From a virus, in IMG/VR virus record IMGVR_UViG_3300048586_000582, positions 1 through 46,006 of that record: a DNA stretch of 46,006 nt, one strand, 5' to 3'. The notes beneath the pieces are model-generated. The model saw nothing but the letters and a program-made list of their open reading frames with translations, was not told where the DNA came from and did no database searches. Position numbers and translations under genes: made by a program. Positions within the stretch are counted from its first letter, which is position 1, and each line of letters starts with the position of its first letter. This document shows positions 1 through 5,485 of the stretch, piece by piece.

Positions 1-132
1 GTCGGGCTGGTCGCCCCCGTCCCGGCCGACGACCCCAATCGCGAGACCCAGTGGATCCGCCGCGCCCCCGCCGCCGCGATCCCGATCCTCACCGAGCTCG
101 AGATCGTCGGCGCCCGGGCGCCGGCCACCTGA
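1..132 (+). CDS. 3' end of the amidase endolysin (partial, junction copy)
   Basis: The frame is open from base 1 to a TGA at 130-132 and matches the last 43 codons of the endolysin at 45119-45988, except that the final residue is Thr here and Pro there. It is not a second gene: it is the C-terminal tail cut by the contig ends. The tail lies beyond the amidase domain and probably forms part of a wall-binding or linker region, which I cannot identify. Confidence 0.85.
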   Translation, partial: VGLVAPVPADDPNRETQWIRRAPAAAIPILTELEIVGARAPAT

Positions 133-150
133 ACCGATGACCACGCCGAA
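1..150. repeat. Left copy of the 150-bp contig-end overlap
   Basis: The first 150 bases repeat the last 150 bases (45857-46006) at 148 of 150 positions. The mismatches are at 127 (A here, C at 45983) and 150 (A here, G at 46006). The repeat carries the last codons of the endolysin gene and 18 bases beyond its stop. This is the usual sign of a circular or circularly permuted genome assembled as a line. A real short terminal direct repeat is possible, but the two mismatches make population variation or assembly-edge error more likely. Confidence 0.9.
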
Positions 151-183
151 CGGCGGGGTGATTCCGACGGAATCACCCCGCCG
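151..183. promoter_or_regulatory. 33-bp perfect palindrome containing GTGATTCCGACGGAATCAC (copy A)
   Basis: Two perfectly complementary 16-base arms flank a central A at 167. The core 158-176 is GTGATTCCGACGGAATCAC, which recurs at 10856-10874, 24056-24074 and 33988-34006. It lies just after the endolysin stop and before the next gene's ribosome binding site. No T-run follows, and the core recurs elsewhere without the long arms. A protein-binding site (ParB, repressor or other) is therefore at least as likely as a terminator. The long GC arms at this copy could also stop transcription after the lysin. Confidence 0.7.
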
Positions 184-225
184 GCGACGCGCAGTCCCTC
201 ACACCAACCACCGTAGGAGAGGCAG

Positions 226-519
226 GTGATCCCATGGCTCTCCCTCGCACAGTCCGAAGCGGCCCCACCAGCGCCCTGGCTCGACTCCCTCGGCCCGTTC
301 GTGGCCTTCGGTGGGCTGGCCCTCCTCGTCATCTGGTGGCAGCAACGCCAGATCCTCGAGGAGCGCAAGGCCAGCCGCGAGCAGACAGACCGCCTGATCG
401 AGATGGCCGAGCGGCACCTCCCGCTACTCGAGACCACCAACCACGCCCTCGAGGAGAACAGGCGCGCCCTCGACGACGCACGACGGTCGATCGACCGCCA
501 ACGACGGGCGACGTCGTGA
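226..519 (+). CDS. Small membrane protein, holin-like candidate
   Basis: 97 residues from a GTG start with a good Shine-Dalgarno (AGGAGAGG at 214-221). One hydrophobic segment (about residues 22-38, ending Val-Ile-Trp-Trp) follows a short N-terminal part. A charged, heptad-like helix rich in Glu and Arg runs to the end. On the closed circle it is the first gene after the amidase endolysin, separated only by the palindrome. This makes a role in lysis (holin or holin regulator) plausible. I cannot assign it to a named holin family, and a membrane-anchored coiled-coil protein of another function remains possible. The next gene overlaps its stop by GTGA. Confidence 0.7.
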   Translation: MIPWLSLAQSEAAPPAPWLDSLGPFVAFGGLALLVIWWQQRQILEERKASREQTDRLIEMAERHLPLLETTNHALEENRRALDDARRSIDRQRRATS

Positions 520-698
520 ACCGCATCGCCAACCTGCGAGCGGCGGCAGTCGAGCTCGTGTGGGGCGCGACGACTCGCGCTCGTCGCGCCGAAGCGGCCT
601 CGGCCCTCGACCAGATCGACCAGGCGAGCGCTCGAGCGGTCGCTGCTGCAGAGCGCGTCGTCTACCGGCCGCGCCCAGAGCCCACGGAGACCCCATGA
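516..698 (+). CDS. Small Ala/Arg-rich helical protein, unknown function
   Basis: 60 residues starting at a GTG that overlaps the previous stop (GTGA), so it is probably translated by coupling. The sequence is nearly all helix-forming (Ala, Arg, Glu, Asp, Gln) with no membrane segment. It lies between two single-span membrane proteins downstream of the endolysin, so it could belong to the lysis cassette. Sequence alone does not show a function. Confidence 0.55.
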   Translation: MNRIANLRAAAVELVWGATTRARRAEAASALDQIDQASARAVAAAERVVYRPRPEPTETP

Positions 699-1069
699 CC
701 CACCCAGCCACCAACCCGGAACCGGTGAGCGCAGAGCTCACCGTCCTCCAAGGGATCCGCGACGACTTCGCCCGGCTCACCGCCGTCGTCGTCGCCGAGC
801 GCAAGGGCCGACGCTCCTCGACCACCCTCGCCGTCGTCTGCCTCGCAGCACTCCTCGCCGCCTCGACCCTGTGGGGCCTCGACGCCCGCCGCGAGGCCTC
901 GATCACCTGCGCCCAGCGCACCGAGTCCCGCATCGAGATCCGCGCCGCGATCGAAGCCGGCGTCGACGAGGTCGCCGACTTCGGCCAGCTTGCCCCCGAC
1001 CGCCGCAACGTGCTCACCGCTCGAGTCGAACAGCGCATCCTCGACGAGCTCCCACCACCGACCTGCTGA
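695..1069 (+). CDS. Single-span membrane protein, lysis-cassette candidate
   Basis: 124 residues, with ATG overlapping the previous stop (ATGA). Residues 1-43 are polar. One hydrophobic helix covers about residues 44-63 (Leu-Ala-Val-Val...Trp-Gly-Leu). The C-terminal part is acidic and amphipathic with two cysteines (one at the extreme C-terminus). An N-in single span with a long C-terminal tail would fit a second holin-like or spanin-like factor of a Gram-positive phage, but no family is recognised. It is the last gene before a strong terminator, which closes the lysis transcript. Confidence 0.7.
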   Translation: MTHPATNPEPVSAELTVLQGIRDDFARLTAVVVAERKGRRSSTTLAVVCLAALLAASTLWGLDARREASITCAQRTESRIEIRAAIEAGVDEVADFGQLAPDRRNVLTARVEQRILDELPPPTC

Positions 1070-1096
1070 CGCGCATCATCACCACGTTCGAGCGCA

Positions 1097-1123
1097 GCCC
1101 CCGGCCCTACCCAGGCCGGGGGC
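1097..1123 (+). terminator. Rho-independent terminator after the lysis genes
   Basis: A 10-bp perfect GC-rich stem (GCCCCCGGCC / GGCCGGGGGC) with a 7-base loop starts 28 bases after the stop at 1069 and is followed by TTC. The T-tract is weak, as is common in very high-GC genomes. Converging leftward genes begin at 1192, so it may act in both directions. Confidence 0.8.
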
Positions 1124-1191
1124 TTCGTCGCGTCACAGGCCCGGCGCCGAGGTGCGCCGAGGACGGGAGTCGGCGGGGTGGATCTGGAGCC

Positions 1192-1464
1192 TCAGCCCTT
1201 CCGCAGATCGCGCCAGCACGACTCGCAGTAGGTCCTGTTCTTGAACGCAAAGCGCTTCGACGACTGGCCTCTGCCGATGCGGATGCGGCACATCGCGCAC
1301 TTCTTGCTGGAGAGCGTGCCGCGCTTCGAGTGCTCGATCTTCGGTGCCCTCTCCTGCGCCGGCGGAGACGACCTCGAGCCGCTGTGCACCTCGTTGTGGT
1401 GCCGTCGAGCATCCTCGTCGCTGGTCGGCTGGTACGTGCACCTTGTGCACCTCGGTTGCGCCAT
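1192..1464 (-). CDS. Small zinc-finger protein, unknown function
   Basis: 90 residues on the minus strand. The N-terminus has a C2H2-like arrangement (Cys6, Cys9, then His21-His22 and His27), and the C-terminal half has CxxC (KKCAMC) and CxxC (YCESC) pairs, i.e. a second treble-clef or ribbon-like zinc site. Such proteins usually bind nucleic acid or act as small regulators. It lies downstream of the integrase on the same strand, so it may be in the repressor-integrase transcript and expressed in the lysogen. Conserved cysteine spacing supports it as a real gene; function is unknown. Confidence 0.6.
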   Translation of the reverse strand: MAQPRCTRCTYQPTSDEDARRHHNEVHSGSRSSPPAQERAPKIEHSKRGTLSSKKCAMCRIRIGRGQSSKRFAFKNRTYCESCWRDLRKG

Positions 1465-1532
1465 GGCGCTTGCTCCCGCCTCATCTGTGGCCGCTCCACC
1501 CGCGGCACCCTCACGGGCCGCAAGGTAGCGCC

Positions 1533-2396
1533 CTAGAACAGCGGCTGCTCGGCCCGCACGGCGCCGAGCGAGCGCACCGCGCAGCGGGCATCGTCATCGC
1601 AGAAGGCCGTGTAGATCGCTGTGGTCGTCGGCGATGAGTGGCCGAGCAGGCCCTGCACCGTCCGCAGGTTCTTCGAGGCATTCAAGGTGCGGGTCCCGAA
1701 CCAGTGCCGGAACTGGTGCAGCGTGGCGTCGACCCCGATCCCGTGCAGGTACACGCTGCCAGCGCGCGAGAGAGCGGCTGGTGTCCACGGCCCCCCGGAA
1801 GGCCGGGTGAAGATCGGCCGGTTGACCCGAGGCATCGGCCACGAGCGGAGCTCCTCGAGCACGATGGGCGACATTGGCACCATCCGCTCCTTCGCGCCCT
1901 TGCCGGTGACGTGGAGCAGCTCCTGGTCGAAGAGCACGTCGTCGCGCGACAGCACCGCCATCTCGCCGACGCGCATGCCGGCGTAGGCAGCCAGGATCAC
2001 CCACCGCCGCTCCATCGGTGGAGCGAGCGCGATCGCCATCGCGAGATCCGCGTCCGACACGGGACGCGGCAGCGTCCTCCGCAGCTTCGGTCGCACGATC
2101 CTCTGCGTCGGATCGACGTCGAGCCGCTCCTCGAGCACCGCCCACGCGTAGAAGCAGTGCAGCGCCGAGATCCAGGTGTAGCGCGTGCGAGCACCGATCT
2201 CCTTGCCATCGAGGAAGCGCTCGAGATCCTCCCGGCCCGCCGTGCCCAGGCCGAGCTCACGAGCCTCGCACCACCGCGCCCAGCCCCGCACCATCGTCAT
2301 CCGCCGCACGATCGTCGACGCCATCAACCCCCGCCGCTCCTGATCCAACCGCCATCCCGCCAGCAGCTCGCCCGCTTCGCTCATCCGCAACTCCAC
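1533..2396 (-). CDS. int: Tyrosine recombinase (phage integrase)
   Basis: 287 residues. The N-terminal SAM-like core-binding domain spans about residues 8-92 and the catalytic domain about 110-275. The tyrosine-recombinase residues are all visible: Arg142 (AGMRVGE), Lys in GKGAKER (165-171), His227-x-x-Arg230, His253 (LLGHSS) and nucleophile Tyr262. It joins phage and host DNA at att sites for integration and, with a directionality factor, excision. It lies next to the repressor on the same strand, the usual lysogeny arrangement. No arm-binding domain is evident, so it is of the shorter XerC/D-like type. A start at Met5 is also possible. Confidence 0.93.
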   Translation of the reverse strand: MELRMSEAGELLAGWRLDQERRGLMASTIVRRMTMVRGWARWCEARELGLGTAGREDLERFLDGKEIGARTRYTWISALHCFYAWAVLEERLDVDPTQRIVRPKLRRTLPRPVSDADLAMAIALAPPMERRWVILAAYAGMRVGEMAVLSRDDVLFDQELLHVTGKGAKERMVPMSPIVLEELRSWPMPRVNRPIFTRPSGGPWTPAALSRAGSVYLHGIGVDATLHQFRHWFGTRTLNASKNLRTVQGLLGHSSPTTTAIYTAFCDDDARCAVRSLGAVRAEQPLF

Positions 2397-2421
2397 CGTG
2401 ATGAAGGGCCCAGCCGAATCC

Positions 2422-2449
2422 GGGCCACTGAAGCGAGGCAGTGTGGCCC
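2422..2449. promoter_or_regulatory. Interrupted hairpin between integrase and repressor (candidate attP core or terminator)
   Basis: Inverted arms CACTG (2426-2430) and CAGTG (2439-2443) flank an 8-base spacer; outer GGGCCAC (2422-2428) and GTGGCCC (2443-2449) also pair. Short inverted arms around a 6-8 base spacer are what a tyrosine recombinase core site looks like, and it is directly upstream of the integrase gene. The same structure could be the repressor gene's terminator. The real attP can only be set by finding the matching bacterial attB. Confidence 0.3.
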
Positions 2450-2463
2450 GTCAGCACCAGCGA

Positions 2464-2835
2464 TCAGGCGTCGCCCTCGCCCCTCACCAGGCGAAGCGCC
2501 GGCCCTGCCGCAGCCGGAAGCGGCTCGCTCTCGGCACCCGTCGTGACCTCGTCGAACGACGCGATGCATCTACTTCTGAACAGCTCCTCCGGATCTCGGA
2601 AGAACACGGCGGGCTCGAGGTCGTAGTGCTCGGCGATCAACGCCAGCTCGTCGACCGTCATCTTCCGCGTCCCCCGGAGCATCTTGCTGACCGCGCTCTG
2701 GTTGATGAAGAGGACGCCAGCAAGGTCTTCCTGGTCCTCGCCGCGCATGGCCATGAGGCCCTTGATGATCGTAGCGATGCGGACCTGGGTCGGCCGATCG
2801 TCGGTCGATGAGTGGGCAAGGAAGACCTGCGACAT
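2464..2835 (-). CDS. Xre/CI-type phage repressor
   Basis: 123 residues. A helix-turn-helix of the Cro/CI family covers about residues 20-75: Ile-Ala-Thr-Ile..., then Asp-Leu-Ala-Gly-Val-Leu-Phe, then the recognition helix Gln-Ser-Ala-Val-Ser-Lys-Met-Leu-Arg-Gly, then Thr-Val-Asp-Glu-Leu-Ala-Leu-Ile-Ala. The C-terminus is short, with no Ser-Lys LexA-type peptidase domain, so RecA-driven self-cleavage is not expected. It is divergent from a small candidate Cro/excisionase gene and upstream of the integrase. This makes it the likely immunity repressor. Its ATG sits about seven bases after a candidate -10 (TACGGT), and no Shine-Dalgarno precedes it, suggesting a leaderless message. Confidence 0.85.
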   Translation of the reverse strand: MSQVFLAHSSTDDRPTQVRIATIIKGLMAMRGEDQEDLAGVLFINQSAVSKMLRGTRKMTVDELALIAEHYDLEPAVFFRDPEELFRSRCIASFDEVTTGAESEPLPAAAGPALRLVRGEGDA

Positions 2836-2839
2836 GTCG
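2827..2839. promoter_or_regulatory. Candidate operator half of a pair, CTGCGACATGTCG
   Basis: This 13-mer contains the 10-bp palindrome CGACATGTCG (2830-2839) and covers the repressor start codon. A closely similar 13-mer, CTGCGACAGTTCG, lies at 2909-2921 over the candidate -10 of the rightward gene. Two related sites at the two divergent starts fit repressor operators. This comes from pattern only. Confidence 0.45.
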
Positions 2840-2926
2840 AAACCGTACGGTCTGCAATAAAATCTCGCAAGGGAATCACGCGATCGGCCTTGACAAGTTC
2901 AAAATCGACTGCGACAGTTCGTGCCC
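2836..2926. promoter_or_regulatory. Divergent repressor / early promoter region
   Basis: Rightward: TTGACA at 2890-2895 and a weak GACAGT at 2913-2918 with a 17-base spacer, placing the start of transcription next to the ATG at 2927. Leftward: TTGCGA (2870-2865) and TACGGT (2847-2842) with a 17-base spacer, placing transcription at or next to the repressor ATG (2835). The perfect palindrome ACCGTACGGT (2842-2851) overlaps the leftward -10. A lone GGAATCAC (2872-2879) matches half of the 19-bp palindrome found four times elsewhere. This is the likely lysis-lysogeny switch. Confidence 0.6.
2909..2921. promoter_or_regulatory. Candidate operator CTGCGACAGTTCG over the rightward -10
   Basis: It matches 11 of 13 bases of the element at 2827-2839 and overlaps the candidate -10 of the rightward early promoter. 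Binding here by the repressor would block that promoter. This is inference from position and similarity. Confidence 0.4.
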
Positions 2927-3163
2927 ATGGAACCCGCAGTCCCCTCACCGACCAGGCGGCTTGCCGATCTGCTCCTGGGCGACGCCGGGCCCCTCGAGAA
3001 GTTCGTGCAGGAACGCCGGGACGCCGACCCCAAGGTCTCGTGGCGCCGGATCGCTATCGAGCTGCGTGAAGCGACGTCGCGAGACGGAGTCGAGGGTGTC
3101 GACCTGACCGACCAGACCCTCCGGACCTGGTTCCAGGATGCTCCTGCTGAGGCGTCGTCGTGA
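2927..3163 (+). CDS. Small DNA-binding protein, candidate Cro/excisionase
   Basis: 78 residues from ATG 2927 (a GTG at 2921 would add two residues). A helix-turn-helix-like stretch runs from Ser-Trp-Arg-Arg-Ile-Ala-Ile-Glu-Leu (about residue 38) to Thr-Asp-Gln-Thr-Leu-Arg-Thr-Trp-Phe (about 62-70). The closing Thr-Leu-Arg-x-Trp-Phe is typical of actinobacterial phage HTH proteins. It is the first gene rightward from the repressor, the position of Cro or an excisionase. No clear Shine-Dalgarno precedes the ATG. GTGA overlap leads into the next gene. Confidence 0.7.
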   Translation: MEPAVPSPTRRLADLLLGDAGPLEKFVQERRDADPKVSWRRIAIELREATSRDGVEGVDLTDQTLRTWFQDAPAEASS

Positions 3164-3321
3164 TCGCTCGTGGTGAACGGGAAGCGCTGCCGGGTGAGGT
3201 GTGCGAGTGCGGTCGGCCAGCCGTGCTGGTGTTCGTGACCGAGCGCCATGGCGATGTGGCGTGGTGCGGCGTGTCCGACGGTGGGGGCCAGGCGTTGGCT
3301 CTACTGGTGCGGGCGTCGTGA
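3160..3321 (+). CDS. 53-residue Cys-containing small protein
   Basis: Starts at GTG 3160, overlapping the previous stop as GTGA, and ends TGA 3319-3321, which in turn overlaps the next ATG. It has Cys15-Glu-Cys17-Gly and Trp-Cys36-Gly, which resembles half of a degenerate zinc ribbon, with a hydrophobic strand (Val-Leu-Val-Phe-Val) between. Double-sided start-stop overlaps support translation. Function unknown. Confidence 0.55.
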   Translation: MIARGEREALPGEVCECGRPAVLVFVTERHGDVAWCGVSDGGGQALALLVRAS

Positions 3322-3563
3322 TGGTCTCCACGGCTGCTGCGGTTCCGCCGCCGCTCGGTCGTGGTCGGGGGCCGGCGCGGGGATCCGCCGCTCTGCGCCG
3401 CCCCCTCGTTCTCGGTGACGTGTTGCTCGCGCTGGCGGGCGTCGGCGTGGTCGCAGCTGTGAGGCAATGGCGGTATGAACGGTCGCCGGCCGTCGTTGAG
3501 CTTCGAGCCATGCGTCGTGAGCTCCGCGAGACGTACTCCAACCTTCCGTGGCTTCAGCCGTGA
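3321..3563 (+). CDS. Small protein with one membrane segment, unknown
   Basis: 80 residues from an ATG that overlaps the preceding TGA. A basic, Gly/Arg-rich N-terminus precedes a hydrophobic stretch (about residues 35-52, Val-Leu-Leu-Ala-Leu-Ala-Gly-Val), and then a charged helix ending Tyr-Ser-Asn-Leu-Pro-Trp. It contains the first copy of a 35-bp exact repeat (3358-3392). Its 3' end runs into the 3' end of a leftward gene (3554), overlapping by ten bases. Confidence 0.5.
   Translation: MVSTAAAVPPPLGRGRGPARGSAALRRPLVLGDVLLALAGVGVVAAVRQWRYERSPAVVELRAMRRELRETYSNLPWLQP
3358..3392. repeat. 35-bp exact direct repeat, copy 1
   Basis: Identical to 3936-3970, and similarity continues imperfectly for about 27 more bases in both copies. 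Copy 1 lies inside a small coding region; copy 2 lies in the gap between two divergent genes. A weaker relative (GTGGTCGCCGG then CCGGCGCGGCGGGTCC) lies near 4585-4615. It may be a remnant of a local duplication or a structured leader element. Confidence 0.75.
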
Positions 3564-3826
3564 CGGGCTTCGAGGGACTCGAGGCGCGCTGCCAGGTGCG
3601 CAAGGGCCATGCCCATGTGCGGCATGAGGTGCGCGATGTGCTCGATGAGGTAGCCGGTCTCCGCGGGCGTGAGCGGCTGGTCAGGTTCGTGGGTCTCGAG
3701 CATCACGGCGATTGCGCTGTGGTGCTTCACCATGCGTGTGAAGGTCTGGGCGAACCACTGGGGGGTGAGCTCGATGGCCTCGATGGCGCGTCCGTACGCG
3801 TCGTCCGGGTGGCTGGGAGTGGGCAT
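3554..3826 (-). CDS. 90-residue helical protein, unknown (leftward)
   Basis: Minus-strand ORF starting at ATG 3826 with AGGAAGG eight to ten bases upstream. The protein is mixed acidic and amphipathic (Ile-Glu-Leu-Thr-Pro-Gln-Trp-Phe-Ala-Gln-Thr-Phe; His-His; Ile-Glu-His-Ile-Ala-His-Leu-Met-Pro-His-Met), unlike the Arg-rich shadow frames around it. That composition and the ribosome site make it a likely real gene. Its 5' leader shares a 15-base element with the other leftward unit at 5375. It may be transcribed in the prophage, against the early operon. No family recognised. Confidence 0.65.
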   Translation of the reverse strand: MPTPSHPDDAYGRAIEAIELTPQWFAQTFTRMVKHHSAIAVMLETHEPDQPLTPAETGYLIEHIAHLMPHMGMALAHLAARLESLEARHG

Positions 3827-3836
3827 TCGGGTGCCT

Positions 3837-3851
3837 TCCTGGTCGGGCCGG
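3837..3851 (-). promoter_or_regulatory. Shared 5' leader element of leftward genes, copy 1
   Basis: TCCTGGTCGGGCCGG here and at 5386-5400; on the minus strand it reads CCGGCCCGACCAGGA and runs into the Shine-Dalgarno of both leftward units. It may be a common translation or transcription control element. Only two copies were noticed. Confidence 0.5.
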
Positions 3852-3935
3852 CACCGGGCGGTAACCCGGTGTCGGCAAGTTCTGTTGTTCGTCGAACGCT
3901 ATGCGCCGCCTCTGACATCGAGGCTGGGTCGTGGC

Positions 3936-3970
3936 GTCGTGGTCGGGGGCCGGCGCGGGGATCCGCCGCT
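3936..3970. repeat. 35-bp exact direct repeat, copy 2
   Basis: Exact match to 3358-3392, 578 bases away, with diverged homology continuing to about 3997. See copy 1. Confidence 0.75.
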
Positions 3971-4134
3971 TCGTGCCGGTCCCTGGTTCTCTCCGACCGC
4001 GTGGTCCCTCCCGCGCGTTGGTCGGGGAGCCGTTGCGGCCTTGGTGGCTCGGTCGCAGCGGCTGGTGGTCGACGTCGGGGCTCCCGCCTCCCCGGCGTCG
4101 GCCACCGTGATCTCGCGGCTGGTGGTGTGCGCTG

Positions 4135-4557
4135 ATGGGGTGGGAGCGGTGGGCCGACGAGGCCGGTGACGGCCAGTTCCACGAGGGCTACCTGATCGGG
4201 GTCGAGCGCGTCACGACCACCGATCGCTTGGGGTGCGTGGTGAGCACGAACGAGTGGCGCGAGGTTGGCGCCGACTTCGACCACGAGAGCGATGACCCGG
4301 CCCAGCGCCAGCGCAGGCCGGTGCATCACGTCCAGGTGGTGTGCGGGTGCGGGTGGCGGTCGGAGCGGATGCACGCGCCGCTCGGCACCTACTGGGCGCC
4401 GTGCACGACGGAGCTGCCGGTCACGTTCGACTTCGAGCAGGCCGCCGATGAGGTGACCTTCCTGATGTGGCGCGCTCACGTCGACGGGCTCGGATCGTTC
4501 AGCCTCGGCGAACGTGGCCGTGCGCACCTCGCTGAGCAGTCCGTGGTGGCCCGTTGA
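4135..4557 (+). CDS. 140-residue protein with CxC motif, unknown
   Basis: ATG 4135 overlaps a TGA in another frame. The product has a natural composition rich in Trp, Glu and Asp. A Val-Val-Cys-Gly-Cys-Gly-Trp-Arg-Ser motif sits near residues 66-74, and a lone Cys near 87, suggesting a partial zinc site or a structural cysteine cluster. The first two thirds read like beta strands (Gly-Tyr-Leu-Ile-Gly-Val-Glu-Arg-Val). It lies in the early region between two leftward units. No family recognised. Confidence 0.65.
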   Translation: MGWERWADEAGDGQFHEGYLIGVERVTTTDRLGCVVSTNEWREVGADFDHESDDPAQRQRRPVHHVQVVCGCGWRSERMHAPLGTYWAPCTTELPVTFDFEQAADEVTFLMWRAHVDGLGSFSLGERGRAHLAEQSVVAR

Positions 4558-4664
4558 GCGCGCTCGTCGACGCTCCGGGTCGCGTGGTCGCCGGTGGCCG
4601 GCGCGGCGGGTCCACCCGCTACCGCTGTGTCGGCCGCCGGTGCTTCCTCGGCCCGGCCCGGTAG
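4554..4664 (+). CDS. Possible 36-residue ORF
   Basis: A TTG overlapping the previous stop (TTGA) opens 36 codons ending TAG at 4662-4664. The product is basic, with Cys-Val-Gly-Arg-Arg-Cys. The only support is its fit between neighbours and the overlap. The stretch also carries the weak third relative of the 35-bp repeat, so it could instead be non-coding. Confidence 0.25.
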   Translation: MSALVDAPGRVVAGGRRGGSTRYRCVGRRCFLGPAR

Positions 4665-4674
4665 AGGCGAAGCG

Positions 4675-4836
4675 ATGGTGGTGGGAGGAGCGACCGGTGC
4701 GTTCATCGTTGGCGTCGCCGTTGGCATCGGTGCAGCGCTCGTGGCCGGGTTCGCGGCGCGGGCGTTCGTGCGCGAGCTCCGTCGCCGTCGCGTTGCAGCG
4801 GTAGGGCACGGTCCGGCCGGAGGGTGGATCCGGTGA
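4675..4836 (+). CDS. 53-residue single-span membrane protein
   Basis: ATG 4675 with GAGGCGA upstream. Residues 1-25 form a Gly/Ala/Val-rich membrane helix (Gly-Ala-Phe-Ile-Val-Gly-Val-Ala-Val-Gly-Ile-Gly), followed by a strongly basic tail (Arg-Glu-Leu-Arg-Arg-Arg-Arg). This is an N-out or signal-anchor type mini-protein. Early phage membrane peptides of this kind often affect superinfection or membrane state, but nothing specific can be claimed. Confidence 0.5.
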   Translation: MVVGGATGAFIVGVAVGIGAALVAGFAARAFVRELRRRRVAAVGHGPAGGWIR

Positions 4837-4897
4837 GCTCTGTCGAGCGGGGGTGGCTGAACGGTGGCGGCCAACAGCTTCGTGCTGTGGTGTCGGG

Positions 4898-5314
4898 TCA
4901 GGTGCCCTCGGCCTCGCGCCAGGTCCCGAGGGCGGTCGTCCACGTGACGCGCCATCGCGGGAACGCTGGTGGTACGAGCAGGACGTCCATGCTGGCGCTC
5001 CCGGTTCGTGGGTCGCGGATGGGTAGGTCGATCCGGTCGAGCGGGGCAGCGGTGTCGAGCTCGATGAGGAAGAGCTGGCCGTACACCTCGCCGGTGATGC
5101 GGACCGACAGGGCGGTGTCGGTGCCGTCGTTGGCCATGAACCACCCATCGCTGTCGCGGTCCATGAGCCAGTGCACGTCGTTGCGTTCGATCGTTCGGCG
5201 CTCGTTGCGGCGTTCGATGACCAGCACCCATCCGGCGAGCAGGGCGCCGATGGTCGCGACGAGGAGTCCGGTCACCTGCAGTGGCCAGTCGGAGGCGATC
5301 ACGTCACCGGCCAT
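4898..5314 (-). CDS. Membrane-anchored beta-rich protein, unknown (leftward)
   Basis: 138 residues from ATG 5314 on the minus strand. The sequence begins Met-Ala-Gly-Asp-Val-Ile-Ala-Ser, has a membrane helix at about residues 12-33 (Leu-Leu-Val-Ala-Thr-Ile-Gly-Ala-Leu-Leu-Ala-Gly-Trp-Val), then an Arg/Glu-rich juxtamembrane segment, then alternating strands (Trp-Phe-Met-Ala-Asn-Asp-Gly-Thr; Ala-Leu-Ser-Val-Arg-Ile). This layout fits a single-pass protein with a small cytoplasmic or surface beta domain. The start lies inside the end of a tiny upstream ORF (5304-5375), suggesting translational coupling. Leftward expression next to early rightward genes suggests a prophage-expressed function. 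Confidence 0.65.
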   Translation of the reverse strand: MAGDVIASDWPLQVTGLLVATIGALLAGWVLVIERRNERRTIERNDVHWLMDRDSDGWFMANDGTDTALSVRITGEVYGQLFLIELDTAAPLDRIDLPIRDPRTGSASMDVLLVPPAFPRWRVTWTTALGTWREAEGT

Positions 5315-5375
5315 GGGTGTAGTCCTCGGCGAGCCCCGCCGAGCGGTGGTCGTCTGGGCGATCGGGTCGGGACAT
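5304..5375 (-). CDS. 23-residue leader ORF coupled to the membrane protein
   Basis: ATG at 5375 has an excellent Shine-Dalgarno (AGGAGG, about eight bases upstream on the minus strand). The ORF is 23 codons and its last codons overlap the ATG of the downstream gene at 5314 (frame +1, ATGGCCGGTGA). The downstream ATG lacks an obvious site of its own, so this mini-ORF probably delivers ribosomes to it. The peptide is polar (Asp/Arg/His-rich). Confidence 0.5.
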   Translation of the reverse strand: MSRPDRPDDHRSAGLAEDYTHGR

Positions 5376-5385
5376 GTGCGTGTCC

Positions 5386-5400
5386 TCCTGGTCGGGCCGG
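5386..5400 (-). promoter_or_regulatory. Shared 5' leader element of leftward genes, copy 2
   Basis: Identical to 3837-3851 and placed just upstream of the ribosome site of the leader ORF. The region 5376-5485 separates this leftward unit from the rightward gene at 5486 and should contain both promoters. I see no strong -35/-10. Confidence 0.5.
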
Positions 5401-5485
5401 TGTCGAGAGGTGATGGCCTCGGCACCGGCGATCTCGCGGTGGTTGCACGCTACGAGCCAGGCTCGGCCGTCTCGGCGGACCCGGC

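Larger units (their letters stand above)
3827..4134. other. 308-bp gap between divergent genes with repeats
   Basis: This gap separates the leftward gene at 3826 from the rightward gene at 4135. It holds the shared leader element (3837-3851), an inverted pair ACCGGG...CCCGGT near 3852-3870, and copy 2 of the 35-bp repeat (3936-3970). One rightward frame is open from GTG 3869 to a TGA that overlaps the next ATG (TGATG at 4133-4137). It would encode an 88-residue Arg/Gly/Ser-rich product, which I do not trust. Promoters for both flanking genes are expected here, but I see no clear -35/-10 pair. Confidence 0.5.

Noticed and set aside
3869-4135. An 88-codon rightward ORF ending TGATG at the next gene
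   Set aside because: Arg/Gly/Ser-rich and without a ribosome site. The overlap with the next ATG is suggestive but not enough; recorded only in the gap entry.
3727-5148. A 473-codon minus-strand open frame across the mixed-strand region
   Set aside because: Arg/Pro/Ser/Thr-rich, crosses several better-supported genes on both strands, and lacks a ribosome site.
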